The notes: generated by a model not told the origin, from the letters alone. A stretch of 41,661 nt of DNA from CAYVTV01 sp964526475 (GCA_964526475.1 CAZGKF010000031.1:1-41661), one strand, 5' to 3'; numbered from the stretch's first letter, positions 15,810 through 25,724 are shown. Translations and numbers: made by a program.

Positions 15810-17966
15810 ATGGAATTATCAGAATTTATAAAAAGCATTCCTGTTCTCAGGGCATTAATCCCTCTTGTAGGAGGAATCATGGCGGGTGTCAGGACAGAGA
15901 GTCATCACCTGCAAATTCATCACTTTTTGGTATTTATTCTGATACCTGTCCTTATCACATATATTCTTAACAAATTCGGCAGAAAATATTATTTTACATG
16001 GGTCAAAGGTTTCCTTATTTCAGGTTTATTTTTTCTCACTGGATTTTTTCTTCCTTCATTATATCCATCCGATGCAGGGATTCCTGAAAAAATACCTGAA
16101 GGATTTTGGATATGCAGGGTTTCTGAATACCCTTTCCCGGTAAAAAAATCCTGCAGAATTAAGCTGAAAGTAAAAGCATCCGCTCATTCAGAGAAAGATT
16201 CTCTTACTTCATGTTCAATTCTTGCATATTTTAGCCTCGATTCTTTATCTGTTAAGCTTAAACCGGGAGATATTATACTGGTTAGGATGAGCCCTGAAAG
16301 ACCGCAACAAAATGGAAATCCAAAAGAGTTTAATTACAGGAGATATCTATACCGTCAGGGTATTTATTATCAGTCTTTTATCAGAAAAGATGAATGGATG
16401 CTTTTGGAAAGTGATGCAAAAAGTATCCGGTACCTGCCTCTTCATCTAAGGCAAAGTTTCGTAAACAGGCTGAGAACTATAATTAAATCGCAGGAAAGTT
16501 TCGGAGTTATAAGTGCATTATCTGTGGGAATGCGGGATTTCATGGAAGAGGAAACGAAACTGGCCTATTCAGATGCAGGTGCAATGCATGTTCTTGCTGT
16601 TTCCGGTCTGCATGTAGGTCTCTTATGGTATATGTTGAACATTTTTTTTGGAAAGTTAAAACAATTCCGTGTCACCAGATACTTTTACTGGATACTAATG
16701 ACAAGCCTCCTGTGGATGTATGTTCTGATCACCGGGATGTCACCAAGCGTCACAAGGGCAGGGATAATGCTTACACTTGTAATAACTTCCGGGATGGTTG
16801 GCAGATATTCCTGTTCCTCAAATCCTGTTTTCCTTTCAGCCTTTATTCTTCTGGTAGCGAACCCTTTTCTTTTATTTGACCTTGGTTTTCAATTCTCATA
16901 TCTTGCAGTTTCCGGTATTTTGTTTTTTCAACCGGTATTGAATAATATGTTTCATTTCAGGACACCTTTTTTCAATTACCTGTGGAGCCTCACAACGGTT
17001 TCTGTAGCGGCACAATCAGCTACATTTATTCCGGCTTTGTATTACTTCAATAAATTCCCTGTATATTTTATTCTTTCAAATTTTCTTGTTATTCCATTGG
17101 TGACCGGAATATTATTAATTATGGTTACTTCGGTGTTTTTCTGGTTTGCGGATCCTGTATTTCTTGTACTTACTAAATCAGGTGCATTTCTTTCAGGATT
17201 AATGAACAATGGGGTTAGATATATCGAGGCATTGCCTCTTTCTTCTCTGAAAAACCTTTTTATAGATGAAATAGATGTCCTTTTACTCTTTTTATCACTA
17301 TTTATGGTTGGAATGGCAATACAAAATAAACGCAATTACTATCTGGTAATTGTATTTTTTTGCCTTTCATTCTTGATAGTATATGATGGTATCCGCGATG
17401 ATTCGAGAAGAAAGAAGGGTTTCATTGTTGTTCATAATATCCGGGATGTTCTGGCGATAGATATGGCCATTAATGACATGCATTATTTTATTACTTCAGA
17501 CTTATCTGAGGAAAAGAAAGCCACAATCATACGCAATTGCGGCAGATTCTGGTTGTATGAAAGGAAGGGCTATCCTTGTTTCATTGATTTGAAAGAACTG
17601 CAATATGATTCGAAAGATCTGTCTTTTATTCCTGTTGACAATACGGGTGTTACAATTATCCTGTTTAAAGACCGGCAGATTGCTCTAATAGAAGACTATT
17701 CTTGTTCTGAGATTTGCACTTCTTCAGGTAAGATATTAGTAAACATGATAATTGCTAATACAAGTGGAGCGTTAAAGACCCCATCTTTCTTATCAGCTCA
17801 GGAGAACGCAGATATGGTAATTGCTTCTGGTTTTCGTGGTCGGGTATATATGGATTTGCAGAATGAATTAAATGAGAGTAGTATATGGCACAAGGTAAAT
17901 GAGGAAGGAGCTTATGTATTATATTTTAGGCAGGGTGGTTTAGGAGGTAAGTATGAAAAGAATTGA
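15810..17966 (+). CDS. comEC: ComEC/Rec2-family DNA uptake channel-like protein without nuclease domain
   Basis: A 718-residue polytopic membrane protein. An N-terminal pair of hydrophobic segments and a DUF4131-like soluble domain (PGDIILVRMSPERPQQNGNPKEFNY) are followed by the competence-domain signature AGAMHVLAVSGLHVGLLWYML near residue 255 and a run of about ten hydrophobic segments to about residue 530. The last 190 residues are soluble but lack the HxHxDH motif of the metallo-beta-lactamase domain seen in Bacillus ComEC; this is common in Bacteroidota. The family moves single-stranded DNA across the inner membrane during natural transformation. No other competence genes are in the window. 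Confidence 0.87.
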   Translation: MELSEFIKSIPVLRALIPLVGGIMAGVRTESHHLQIHHFLVFILIPVLITYILNKFGRKYYFTWVKGFLISGLFFLTGFFLPSLYPSDAGIPEKIPEGFWICRVSEYPFPVKKSCRIKLKVKASAHSEKDSLTSCSILAYFSLDSLSVKLKPGDIILVRMSPERPQQNGNPKEFNYRRYLYRQGIYYQSFIRKDEWMLLESDAKSIRYLPLHLRQSFVNRLRTIIKSQESFGVISALSVGMRDFMEEETKLAYSDAGAMHVLAVSGLHVGLLWYMLNIFFGKLKQFRVTRYFYWILMTSLLWMYVLITGMSPSVTRAGIMLTLVITSGMVGRYSCSSNPVFLSAFILLVANPFLLFDLGFQFSYLAVSGILFFQPVLNNMFHFRTPFFNYLWSLTTVSVAAQSATFIPALYYFNKFPVYFILSNFLVIPLVTGILLIMVTSVFFWFADPVFLVLTKSGAFLSGLMNNGVRYIEALPLSSLKNLFIDEIDVLLLFLSLFMVGMAIQNKRNYYLVIVFFCLSFLIVYDGIRDDSRRKKGFIVVHNIRDVLAIDMAINDMHYFITSDLSEEKKATIIRNCGRFWLYERKGYPCFIDLKELQYDSKDLSFIPVDNTGVTIILFKDRQIALIEDYSCSEICTSSGKILVNMIIANTSGALKTPSFLSAQENADMVIASGFRGRVYMDLQNELNESSIWHKVNEEGAYVLYFRQGGLGGKYEKN

Positions 17967-18039
17967 AGAAATTTGTGGTTTTCTCTTAGATTATATCTTA
18001 TTTTGCATTTTTATTTAAAAGGAAATAATCTGAAAGAAC

Positions 18040-19380
18040 ATGAGGATTGTAATTGCAGGGGCAGGGGCAGTAGGCACACATCTTGCGAAAATGCTCAGTT
18101 ATGAGAGCCATGATATTACAGTGGTGGACAACGATGAGGACCGTTTAAAGCATGTAGGTTCTTCATTCGATATTCTTACACTTCAGGGGAATGCCACTTC
18201 CATTGGAATTTTACGGGAATCGAAAATCAAGAAAGCAGACTTGTTTATTGCTGTTACACAGTCAGAATCTGTTAACATAGCCTCTTCTATTCTGGCAAAG
18301 GAACTGGGTGCATTAAAAACTATTGCACGCATTGATAACCAGGAATATCTTTTCGCTGTTAACAGGGAATTATTACAGAAAAAAGGAATTGATTATATGA
18401 TATACCCTGAGATGATCGCAGCAAAAGAAATTGTTGATCTGTTATCTCATACCGGGATGTCGGATATTGTTGATTTTTCCGGTGGAAGACTCCATCTTTA
18501 TGCATTCAAGCTTAATGAGAATGCTCCTATTATAGATAAATCATTGATGGAGGTATCTGACCCAGAGCAAATTCTTGAATACAGAGCAGTAGCGATTACG
18601 CGGAATGGAAAAACCATTATTCCAAGAGGACATGATACCTTCAGTGATGGAGATCTGGTTTATGTTATTACCAATAAAGGCGGAGTAAATAACTTACTCA
18701 GATACACGGGAAAAGAAAATATTGAGGTGCGGAATATTATGATACTTGGAGGAAGTCGGATAGGTGTAAGGACAGCTCAGGACCTTGGCGATCAGCATTA
18801 TGTGAAGTTGATTGAACAAAGCAGAGAGAAAAGCTATAAAATTTCAAATGCTCTTGATAATGCGCTGGTAATAAACGGTGATGGAACAAATGTGGATTTA
18901 CTGAATCAGGAAGGGCTCTCGAAAATGGATGCATTTATTGCGGTAACAGGAAACTCTGAAACAAATATTTTATCATGTCTTCTGGCGCTTAAGATGGGAG
19001 TTAAGAAGACCATCGCTGAAGTTGAGAACATGGATTATATTCCTTTGGCCGAAAATATTGGGATAGATACCATCATTAATAAGAAGTTAATAGCTGCAAG
19101 TCGCATATTCCGTTTTACCATGAGCCCGGAAGTAACTTCCATGAAGTGTCTGACAGGTACTGAAGCTGAAGCACTGGAATTTATAGCAAAAAAGGATTCC
19201 CTGATCACCCGTGATATGCTCAGGAATGTTGATTTTCCGAAAGATGCTATAGTTGGAGGAGTTGTAAGGGGAACAAGCAGTTTTATTGCAAACGGGGACA
19301 CTGAGATAAGGGTAAATGACAGGGTAGTGGTCTTTGCTCTCCCATCAACAGTTAGCATTGTCGGTAAGTTTTTCAGCTGA
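18040..19380 (+). CDS. trkA: Trk system potassium uptake regulator TrkA
   Basis: A 446-residue cytoplasmic NAD(H)-gated regulator of the Trk potassium channel. It has two tandem RCK units: the first Rossmann motif GAGAVGTHLAKML is at residues 6-18 with VVDNDEDRL ending strand 2, and the second, GGSRIGVRTAQDL, is near 240. Each is followed by a TrkA_C segment (FKLNENAPIIDKSLMEV and a C-terminal domain ending RVVVFALPSTVSIVGKFF). Length is normal for a double-domain TrkA. trkH begins 8 bp after the stop codon, so the two are translated from one mRNA. Confidence 0.95.
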   Translation: MRIVIAGAGAVGTHLAKMLSYESHDITVVDNDEDRLKHVGSSFDILTLQGNATSIGILRESKIKKADLFIAVTQSESVNIASSILAKELGALKTIARIDNQEYLFAVNRELLQKKGIDYMIYPEMIAAKEIVDLLSHTGMSDIVDFSGGRLHLYAFKLNENAPIIDKSLMEVSDPEQILEYRAVAITRNGKTIIPRGHDTFSDGDLVYVITNKGGVNNLLRYTGKENIEVRNIMILGGSRIGVRTAQDLGDQHYVKLIEQSREKSYKISNALDNALVINGDGTNVDLLNQEGLSKMDAFIAVTGNSETNILSCLLALKMGVKKTIAEVENMDYIPLAENIGIDTIINKKLIAASRIFRFTMSPEVTSMKCLTGTEAEALEFIAKKDSLITRDMLRNVDFPKDAIVGGVVRGTSSFIANGDTEIRVNDRVVVFALPSTVSIVGKFFS

Positions 19381-19387
19381 TAAGAAC

Positions 19388-20836
19388 ATGCTTAATTACA
19401 GGACAATTATTAACATACTCGGGTTTCTTCTAATCATTGAAGGACTGTTCATGTTTCTTGCAATTCCTGTGTGCATATTATATAACGAAGGTGATTATCC
19501 GGCATTTTTATTATCAGGCGGTGTAACGATAATCGTTGGCGTACTTTCGTGGTTTCTTACCCGCAATTCATCAAATAATATTTTCCGGCGTGACGGTTAC
19601 ATAATTGTTACTTCCGGCTGGATTTTGTTTTCACTCTTCGGATCTCTTCCATATATTTTTTCAGGCTCTATCCTGTCGTTTACTAATGCTTTTTTTGAAA
19701 CTATTTCAGGTTTTACAACTACGGGAGCATCAATTCTAGACGATATTGAAACCCTGTCACACGGTATGTTGTTCTGGAGGAGTCTTACGCAGTGGCTTGG
19801 AGGTATGGGCTTTATCGTACTTTCGCTTGCTATTCTTCCACTTTTGGGAATAGGTGGTATGCAGTTATTTATCGCCGAGGTTCCCGGACCGACATATGAT
19901 AAGTTACATCCACGTATTAAAGGAACAGCTAAAAGATTATGGTTTATTTATATGATCTTCACTTTTGCTGAGACAATATTACTCTGGCTTGGCGGGATGG
20001 AGATTTTTGATGCAATTTGTCATTCTTTTACAACAATGGCAACAGGAGGTTATAGTACAAAACAGGCAAGTATTGCCCATTTTGATTCTCCTTTTATACA
20101 TTATGTTATAATTGTGTTTATGATAATTGCCGGAACCAACTTCACTCTTTCCTATTTTGCATTGCATCTGCGTTTCGGGAAGATTCTAAAAAATGAGGAA
20201 TTCAAATATTATATCATATTCATTGCAATCTTTACAGGGATTACCTGTGTCGGACTTTTCTTTTCAATGGATGGAGGACTGGAAAAATCGTTCAGGGAAT
20301 CTTTATTTCAGGTTGTATCCATAATGACAACCACAGGGTTTGTAACTTCCGATTATTTAAGCTGGATACCTGCACTTGGAGTACTGATTTTTTTCCTGAT
20401 GTTCTTTGGTGGTTCTGCCGGGAGTACAGGGGGAAGTGTTAAGATCATGAGGGTAGTTCTTCTGCTAAAGAACAGTGCACTGGAACTAAAAAGGCTCATT
20501 CATCCAAATGCCATAATTCCGGTAAGGTTTAACAACCAGGTATTGGATCCTTTGATTATTACAAATGTTCTCGCTTTTATTTCATTTTACCTGATAATTA
20601 TTGTGGTCAGCATGTTGCTGATGTCAGCTCTTGGATACAATCTTGATACCTCTTTGGGCGCTGTAACAACATGCCTGGGGAATATTGGTCCGGGGATAGG
20701 TGATGTGGGACCTATGAATAACTTTAACCACATACCTGCTATTGGCAAGTGGTTTCTCTCTATCCTTATGTTAGTGGGGAGACTTGAATTATTTACCGTA
20801 CTGGTAATATTTTCAGGTTCATTCTGGAAAGATTAG
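19388..20836 (+). CDS. trkH: Trk system potassium channel subunit TrkH
   Basis: A 482-residue inner-membrane potassium transporter subunit with about ten hydrophobic segments in M1-P-M2 repeats. Selectivity-filter-like glycine turns are visible: SGFTTTGASIL, TMATGGYSTK, MTTTGFVTSDY and TCLGNIGPGIG. The conserved GGSAGSTGGSVKIMRVVLLLK segment precedes the last repeats. The ATG at 19388 is chosen because it follows the trkA stop codon directly and gives a typical hydrophobic N-terminus; an in-frame start further upstream would overlap trkA. It ends two bases before the end of the convergent gene, with no terminator space. Confidence 0.94.
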   Translation: MLNYRTIINILGFLLIIEGLFMFLAIPVCILYNEGDYPAFLLSGGVTIIVGVLSWFLTRNSSNNIFRRDGYIIVTSGWILFSLFGSLPYIFSGSILSFTNAFFETISGFTTTGASILDDIETLSHGMLFWRSLTQWLGGMGFIVLSLAILPLLGIGGMQLFIAEVPGPTYDKLHPRIKGTAKRLWFIYMIFTFAETILLWLGGMEIFDAICHSFTTMATGGYSTKQASIAHFDSPFIHYVIIVFMIIAGTNFTLSYFALHLRFGKILKNEEFKYYIIFIAIFTGITCVGLFFSMDGGLEKSFRESLFQVVSIMTTTGFVTSDYLSWIPALGVLIFFLMFFGGSAGSTGGSVKIMRVVLLLKNSALELKRLIHPNAIIPVRFNNQVLDPLIITNVLAFISFYLIIIVVSMLLMSALGYNLDTSLGAVTTCLGNIGPGIGDVGPMNNFNHIPAIGKWFLSILMLVGRLELFTVLVIFSGSFWKD

Positions 20837-20838
20837 CT

Positions 20839-21450
20839 TTAAATCAGGACTCCAAGTCCCTGGCGAACTATTACCGGCTCCTCAGTGGTACAGTCAATAA
20901 TTGTTGAGGGGACATTGCCTCCGTATCCTCCATCAACCATGAGATCAACTTTGTCCATGAAATTATCGTAAATGGTCTCCGGATCAGTTGTGTATTCAAC
21001 GATCTTATCCCCGTCATGAATTGATGTGGTAAGTATCGGATGCCCTAATTCCTTCACAATTTCAAGAATAATATTGTTATCCGGAATCCTTATTCCCACT
21101 GTTTTTTTCTTATTTTTCAGAATTTTTGGCACCTGGCTGTTTGCGGGAAGAATAAAAGTAAACGGGCCTGGGAGCAAGGCTTTCATAAGCTTGAATACCC
21201 GGTTATTAAGGATCCGGGTGTATTCAGAAAGATGACTTAGATCATTAACAATAAAGGAGAAATTTGCTTTCTCAGGCCTTATGTTTTTAATCTGTGCAAT
21301 ACGCTCAATTGCACGCGGTTTATAAATGTCACAACCAATTCCGTATACCGTATCAGTAGGATATATAATAACTCCTCCTTCACGGAGAATCTCACATACT
21401 TTCCCTATTTGTCTGGAATTTGGATTCTCATTGAAAAGTCTAACCTTCAT
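20839..21450 (-). CDS. Threonylcarbamoyl-AMP synthase family protein (Sua5/YciO/YrdC)
   Basis: A 203-residue cytoplasmic protein with the YrdC fold. GGVIIYPTDTVYGIGCD near residues 25-41 is the family signature. KPRAIERIAQIKNIRPEK, ALLPGPFTFILP and KTVGIRIPDNNIILEIVKELGHPILTTSIH follow as expected. The family makes threonylcarbamoyl-AMP for the t6A37 tRNA modification. The KNIRPEKANFSFIVNDLSHLSEY region looks closer to the YciO branch, whose activity is less certain, so TsaC function is probable but not proven. A consensus -7 box lies 18 bp upstream of the ATG. Confidence 0.88.
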   Translation of the reverse strand: MKVRLFNENPNSRQIGKVCEILREGGVIIYPTDTVYGIGCDIYKPRAIERIAQIKNIRPEKANFSFIVNDLSHLSEYTRILNNRVFKLMKALLPGPFTFILPANSQVPKILKNKKKTVGIRIPDNNIILEIVKELGHPILTTSIHDGDKIVEYTTDPETIYDNFMDKVDLMVDGGYGGNVPSTIIDCTTEEPVIVRQGLGVLI

Positions 21451-21468
21451 ATCCTTTTATTGTGAATG

Positions 21469-21476
21469 CAAATATA
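21469..21476 (-). promoter_or_regulatory. -7 box (TATATTTG) for the Sua5/YciO-family gene
   Basis: On the minus strand TATATTTG is followed by CATT and lies 18 bp before the start codon, implying a 5' leader of about 10-12 nt. The same TTTGCATT extension occurs at the ilv, ffs and gapA boxes in this window. Confidence 0.5.
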
Positions 21477-21631
21477 GGAATTTACATTTCCGGTAATACT
21501 TTCTTTTTCTTCATCGCCTAAAAAAATGAAGTTTCATCATTGAGATGCATGGTTTTTTCTTATTATCTTAACGGCAAAATAGTAAGTTTTAAATATGATT
21601 GTTTCGAATCCATCATTTAATAGTGCATAAA

Positions 21632-22246
21632 ATGGATGAAAAGGAGAAATTTAAACTCAGTATAATATTTCCGGCTTTTTTTCTTTTCCTTATGTGGATT
21701 GTTAAGTTTATGGAATTTGGATTGGAAACGGATTTTCACTTCCTCGGCATTTACCCTTTAAAGTTAAAGGGTATTATAGGGATAATAACTGCTCCTCTTG
21801 TACATTCCGATATGAATCATCTTTTCGATAATTCCCTGCCGGTTTTTTTCCTGAGTTTCGCTGTGTTCTATTTTTACAGTGAGGTTTCTTTCCAGGTATT
21901 TTTCCTTGTGTACTTCATTACCGGATTTCTTGTATGGATCGTTGGAAGAGAAGCATACCATATTGGTGCGAGTGGTCTTGTTTATGGTTTTGCTGCATTT
22001 CTTTTTGTATCGGGGATAATCCGCAGTAACAGGAATCTAATGGCAATTTCCTTACTTGTTATATTCCTTTATGGAGGATTGGTATGGGGGCTTCTGCCCT
22101 ACGACTTCCGGATAAGCTGGGAAGCACATCTTATGGGCGCATTCACTGGGGTTATACTGGCATTCATCTATCGCCATGAAGGTCCATTACCGGATATTGA
22201 GAGGTTACCGGAGGATGAAGAGGAAGAAACGGGTAATGAAAAATAA
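21632..22246 (+). CDS. Rhomboid family intramembrane serine protease
   Basis: A 204-residue membrane protein with about six hydrophobic segments. The rhomboid signatures are present: HSDMNHLFDNS in the second helix (residues 58-68), the catalytic serine in GASG (Ser114), and the catalytic histidine in EAHLMGAFTG (His166). The family cleaves transmembrane helices of client proteins in the inner membrane; the client is unknown. The ATG at 21632 is preferred to an in-frame TTG 33 bp upstream because MDEKEKFK directly precedes the first helix. The C-terminus is acidic and cytoplasmic. The gene is divergent from the Sua5/YciO-family gene. Confidence 0.9.
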   Translation: MDEKEKFKLSIIFPAFFLFLMWIVKFMEFGLETDFHFLGIYPLKLKGIIGIITAPLVHSDMNHLFDNSLPVFFLSFAVFYFYSEVSFQVFFLVYFITGFLVWIVGREAYHIGASGLVYGFAAFLFVSGIIRSNRNLMAISLLVIFLYGGLVWGLLPYDFRISWEAHLMGAFTGVILAFIYRHEGPLPDIERLPEDEEEETGNEK

Positions 22247-22281
22247 AAAAGCTGTCCCAAATATTTTGTTTTGAGACAGCT
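22241..22281 (-). terminator. Intrinsic terminator of the ilv operon
   Basis: On the minus strand, agctgtctca and tgggacagct (22272-22281 and 22250-22259) form a 10-bp stem with one mismatch, followed directly by TTTTTTATTT. It lies 31 bp past the ilvC stop codon, with the U-tract overlapping the end of the convergent rhomboid gene. Confidence 0.8.
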
Positions 22282-22312
22282 CAGAAAGTTTTACTGCAAT
22301 ATCATATTTCGC

Positions 22313-23353
22313 TTAAGGTCTTAGTTTTCTGACAGTTTCACCAGTGCTCCAGATTTCGCTTTCGCGAAGTTCTTTCAGTTCGGCATCCAGTATTTTCTTG
22401 TAGTCGGCAGATCCGGTTGATTCAAGCACCCTCACACATTCCTCTCCAGACTTAACTTTATTATAAAGATCTTTAAAGACAGGCAGGGTAGCATCTTTGA
22501 ATTTGGGTCTCCAGTCTAAAGCTCCACGTTGGGCGGTAGCGCTGCAGTTGGAATACATCCAGTCCATACCGTTTTCATCAACCAGTCGGATAAGGCTCTG
22601 GGTTAATTCTTCAACAGTTTCGTTAAATGCTTCACTGGGGGAATGACCGTTTTCACGTAATACCTGGTATTGTGCATCCATAATACCTGCAAGGGCTCCC
22701 ATCAGGACGCCACGTTCACCGGTAAGATCGCTGAACACTTCTTTTTCAAAACTAGTGGGAAATAAATATCCTGAGCCGATAGCTATTCCAAGTGCAATTG
22801 TACGCTCGGTTGCTTTTCCGGTGAAATCCTGAAATACTGCGAAACTGGAGTTGATACCGGTACCGGCAAGAAAATTTCGTCTTACACTTGTACCTGATCC
22901 TTTTGGTGCAACAAGTATTACATCAATATTATCAGGTGGAATAACTCCGGTATGCTCTTTATAAGTGATAGAAAAACCATGTGAAAAATATAAAGCATCG
23001 CCTTCATTCAGACAAGGTTTTAATAATGGCCATACAGTTCGTTGAGCTGCATCCGAAACAAGATATTGAATAACAGTAGCTTGCCTGGCAGCTTCTTCAA
23101 TCGGGAACAAAGTTTTTCCGGGAATAAATCCATCTTTCACTGCCCTGTCCCAGTCAGCTTTAAAATCAGGCGACTGCCCAATTATTACATTAATTCCGTT
23201 ATCTTTCATGTTTAAAGCCTGGGCAGGCCCCTGCACTCCATAACCAATAACTGCTATTTTTTCATTCTTAAGTACTTCCTGTGCTTTCGACAATGGAAAT
23301 TCTTCGCGGGTAATAACATTTTCTTCTACCCCGCCAAAATTGATTTTTGCCAT
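22313..23353 (-). CDS. ilvC: Ketol-acid reductoisomerase
   Basis: A 346-residue enzyme that rearranges and reduces acetolactate to dihydroxyisovalerate (second common step of valine and isoleucine synthesis). The Rossmann motif IAVIGYGVQGPAQALNMKDNG starts at about residue 33. VILVAPKGSG closes the nucleotide domain, and the Mg-binding helical domain shows FSDLTGERGVLMGALAG and the E-rich FNETVEELTQSLIRLVDENG. The GYGVQG variant instead of GYGSQG is seen in Bacteroidota. It is the last gene of ilvD-ilvB-ilvN-ilvC, 29 bp after ilvN, and is followed by a terminator. Confidence 0.96.
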   Translation of the reverse strand: MAKINFGGVEENVITREEFPLSKAQEVLKNEKIAVIGYGVQGPAQALNMKDNGINVIIGQSPDFKADWDRAVKDGFIPGKTLFPIEEAARQATVIQYLVSDAAQRTVWPLLKPCLNEGDALYFSHGFSITYKEHTGVIPPDNIDVILVAPKGSGTSVRRNFLAGTGINSSFAVFQDFTGKATERTIALGIAIGSGYLFPTSFEKEVFSDLTGERGVLMGALAGIMDAQYQVLRENGHSPSEAFNETVEELTQSLIRLVDENGMDWMYSNCSATAQRGALDWRPKFKDATLPVFKDLYNKVKSGEECVRVLESTGSADYKKILDAELKELRESEIWSTGETVRKLRP

Positions 23354-23382
23354 TTGATTTAGATTTAATAATTTATAATGAT

Positions 23383-23946
23383 TTATGAATTTAGAAGCAA
23401 AACATTTTCTTCAGAGTGTCTGATTGCTTCATCCAGATCTTTCAGATAAGATGTTATCTCTTTTATCTGTTTAGTTACTGCCACTCTTCCTGATCTCACA
23501 AATTGCAACATCCCAAAGGGAAGTAATTTCTCAAACAGTTCCTGGGTTTCATGCTTATGACCTGTTTTTTCAATAATAATGTATTCGGGTTCAATAGTTA
23601 GAATGTGGGCATTATATTTTCTAATGATCTTTTCAACATCACTGCCATGTGCCATTGCCTGTGTGGGAACTTTGTAAAGTGCAATTTCCTGATGTACGAT
23701 TTCATTCTCTTCGTGGTAGAATGCTTTCAGTACTCCAATCTGCTTTTCTATCTGTTTTACTACTTTACTTACTTGTTCATCAGTACTATTTATTACAATT
23801 GTGAACCGGTAAACATCTTTTACTTCGGATTCGGATGCATTGAAGCTATCGAGATTGATTTTCCTCCTTGTAAAGATTGTTGACAACCTTTGAAGAAGGC
23901 CGATTTTATTTTCTGTAAAAATTGAAAGTGTGAATTCTTTTTCCAT
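23383..23946 (-). CDS. ilvN: Acetolactate synthase regulatory (small) subunit
   Basis: A 187-residue protein with an N-terminal ACT domain (FTLSIFTENKIGLLQRLSTIFTRRKINLDSF, residues 4-35) that binds branched-chain amino acids for feedback control of IlvB, and a second ACT-like domain from about residue 85 (IALYKVP, then HILTIEPEYIIIEKTG). Length is typical for the long form of the subunit. It sits 19 bp after ilvB and 29 bp before ilvC. Confidence 0.93.
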   Translation of the reverse strand: MEKEFTLSIFTENKIGLLQRLSTIFTRRKINLDSFNASESEVKDVYRFTIVINSTDEQVSKVVKQIEKQIGVLKAFYHEENEIVHQEIALYKVPTQAMAHGSDVEKIIRKYNAHILTIEPEYIIIEKTGHKHETQELFEKLLPFGMLQFVRSGRVAVTKQIKEITSYLKDLDEAIRHSEENVLLLNS

Positions 23947-23965
23947 ATCTGTTTCTTATTAGTTT

Positions 23966-25702
23966 TTATTCCAGTCGCATTTCAGATACTGTTCCTCCGG
24001 CGGGAACCATCGGGAAAACATTATCTTCTTTTAATACCTTTACTTCAAGCAGGAAGGGGCCATCATTCGCAAGCAGATCATCTAATGATTTATTAAGATC
24101 TTCCCGTTTGCTGATTTTCTTACCAGGTATTCCGAATCCTTCAGCAATCTTAATGAAATCAGGATTATGCAGTTCTGTGTACGAATATCTTTTTGAGAAA
24201 AACATGTCTTGCCACTGGCGCACCATGCCAAGGAAGCCGTTATTGAGAAGTATTATTTTCACAGCAATTCCTAACTGGGCAATTGTGCCAAGCTCCTGAA
24301 TGGTCATTTGAAATCCTCCATCACCAATAACTGTAACAACCTGAGTTTCGGGAGATCCAAGTTTGGCTCCTATGGACGCAGGGAGGCCGAACCCCATAGT
24401 TCCCAGCCCACCTGATGTTACCCAGTTGTTAGGCCGGTTAAATTGATAGTACCTTGCAGTTACCATCTGGTGTTGCCCTACATCTGACAAGATAATTGCC
24501 TGTCCGTTGGTTTTTACCGAAAGCTGGTGGATAACTTCACCCATATGTATTTCACCTGAAGACGGATAGCAATCTTTTTCAATTATTTTATTGAATTCAT
24601 ATTTAGTCAGCTCGTTAAAGCTTTCGAGCCATTCAGTATGGGATGCTTTTTCAATCTGTTGAGTTAGCGCTATTAAAGCCTGTTTTGCATCTGACAATAT
24701 AGCAACATCAGCATTTACATTTTTATTGATTTCCGCACGATCTATATCAATGTGTATAATTTTTGCCTGTTTTGCATATGTTTTAAGGTTTCCGGTAACC
24801 CTGTCATCAAACCTCATCCCCACCGCAATGAGCAGATCGCATTTATTGGTATTTATATTGGGAGCATAGTTTCCATGCATTCCCAGCATTCCTGTAAAAA
24901 GGGGATGTTCTGATGAAATTGCAGAAAGTCCAAGCAACGTGCTGGCAACAGGAAGTCCGGCTTTTTCCACGAATTTCCGGAACTCTTCCTGGGCTTCCGA
25001 CAGAAGTATTCCCTGGCCTGCAAGAACAAGTGGCCTTTTGGAATTATTGATCAGTTCCACAGCTTTACTTACCGACTCCTCATTAAGTTTGGGGTAAGGA
25101 ATATAACTTCTAATGCTTGTAATTTTTTCATAATTGAAATCAACTTCATTAAATTGAGCATCTTTCGTTATATCAATTAAAACCGGTCCGGGTCTTCCTG
25201 ACCTGGCGATAAAAAAGGCCCGTGCAATAGCTTCGGGGATTTCTTCTGCCCTGGTAATCTGGAAATTCCATTTAGTAATAGGGATAGAAATACCAACGAC
25301 ATCTGTTTCCTGAAAAGCATCAGTACCCAGAAGTCCTGAGGTAACCTGTCCGGTGATGCAAACAAGAGGAGTTGAATCCAGCATTGCATCAGCTAAGCCG
25401 GTGATTAAATTAGTTGCCCCGGGGCCGGAAGTTGCAATGCACACCCCCGGTTTTTTAGTGATCCTTGCAAGGCCCTGTGCAGCATGTATGGCTCCCTGCT
25501 CATGACGAACCATCACGTGACGAAGTTTGTCCCTGTAATCATAAAGGACATCATATACGGGCATAATTGCTCCTCCTACATAACCGAAAAGTGTATCAAC
25601 ACCCTCCTCAATGAGTGATAATACCAATGCTTCAGCTCCGGTAACTCTTTTGGTTTTAACCTCCTGATGCATATCCGTTTGTTTTTTTGTTTTGGTTTCC
25701 AT
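23966..25702 (-). CDS. ilvB: Acetolactate synthase catalytic (large) subunit
   Basis: A 578-residue TPP- and FAD-dependent enzyme, first committed step of valine and isoleucine synthesis. The pyrimidine domain has VDTLFGYVGGAIMPVYD and the catalytic glutamate in RHEQGAIHAAQG. The central FAD domain includes GMLGMHGNYAPN and RFDDRVTG. The TPP-binding GDGGFQMTIQELGTIAQLGIAVKIILLNN lies in the C-terminal third. The N-terminus carries about 20 extra polar residues (Lys/Thr/Gln-rich). It is 22 bp downstream of ilvD. Confidence 0.96.
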   Translation of the reverse strand: METKTKKQTDMHQEVKTKRVTGAEALVLSLIEEGVDTLFGYVGGAIMPVYDVLYDYRDKLRHVMVRHEQGAIHAAQGLARITKKPGVCIATSGPGATNLITGLADAMLDSTPLVCITGQVTSGLLGTDAFQETDVVGISIPITKWNFQITRAEEIPEAIARAFFIARSGRPGPVLIDITKDAQFNEVDFNYEKITSIRSYIPYPKLNEESVSKAVELINNSKRPLVLAGQGILLSEAQEEFRKFVEKAGLPVASTLLGLSAISSEHPLFTGMLGMHGNYAPNINTNKCDLLIAVGMRFDDRVTGNLKTYAKQAKIIHIDIDRAEINKNVNADVAILSDAKQALIALTQQIEKASHTEWLESFNELTKYEFNKIIEKDCYPSSGEIHMGEVIHQLSVKTNGQAIILSDVGQHQMVTARYYQFNRPNNWVTSGGLGTMGFGLPASIGAKLGSPETQVVTVIGDGGFQMTIQELGTIAQLGIAVKIILLNNGFLGMVRQWQDMFFSKRYSYTELHNPDFIKIAEGFGIPGKKISKREDLNKSLDDLLANDGPFLLEVKVLKEDNVFPMVPAGGTVSEMRLE

Positions 25703-25724
25703 ATTTAACTGAATTAAATGATAT

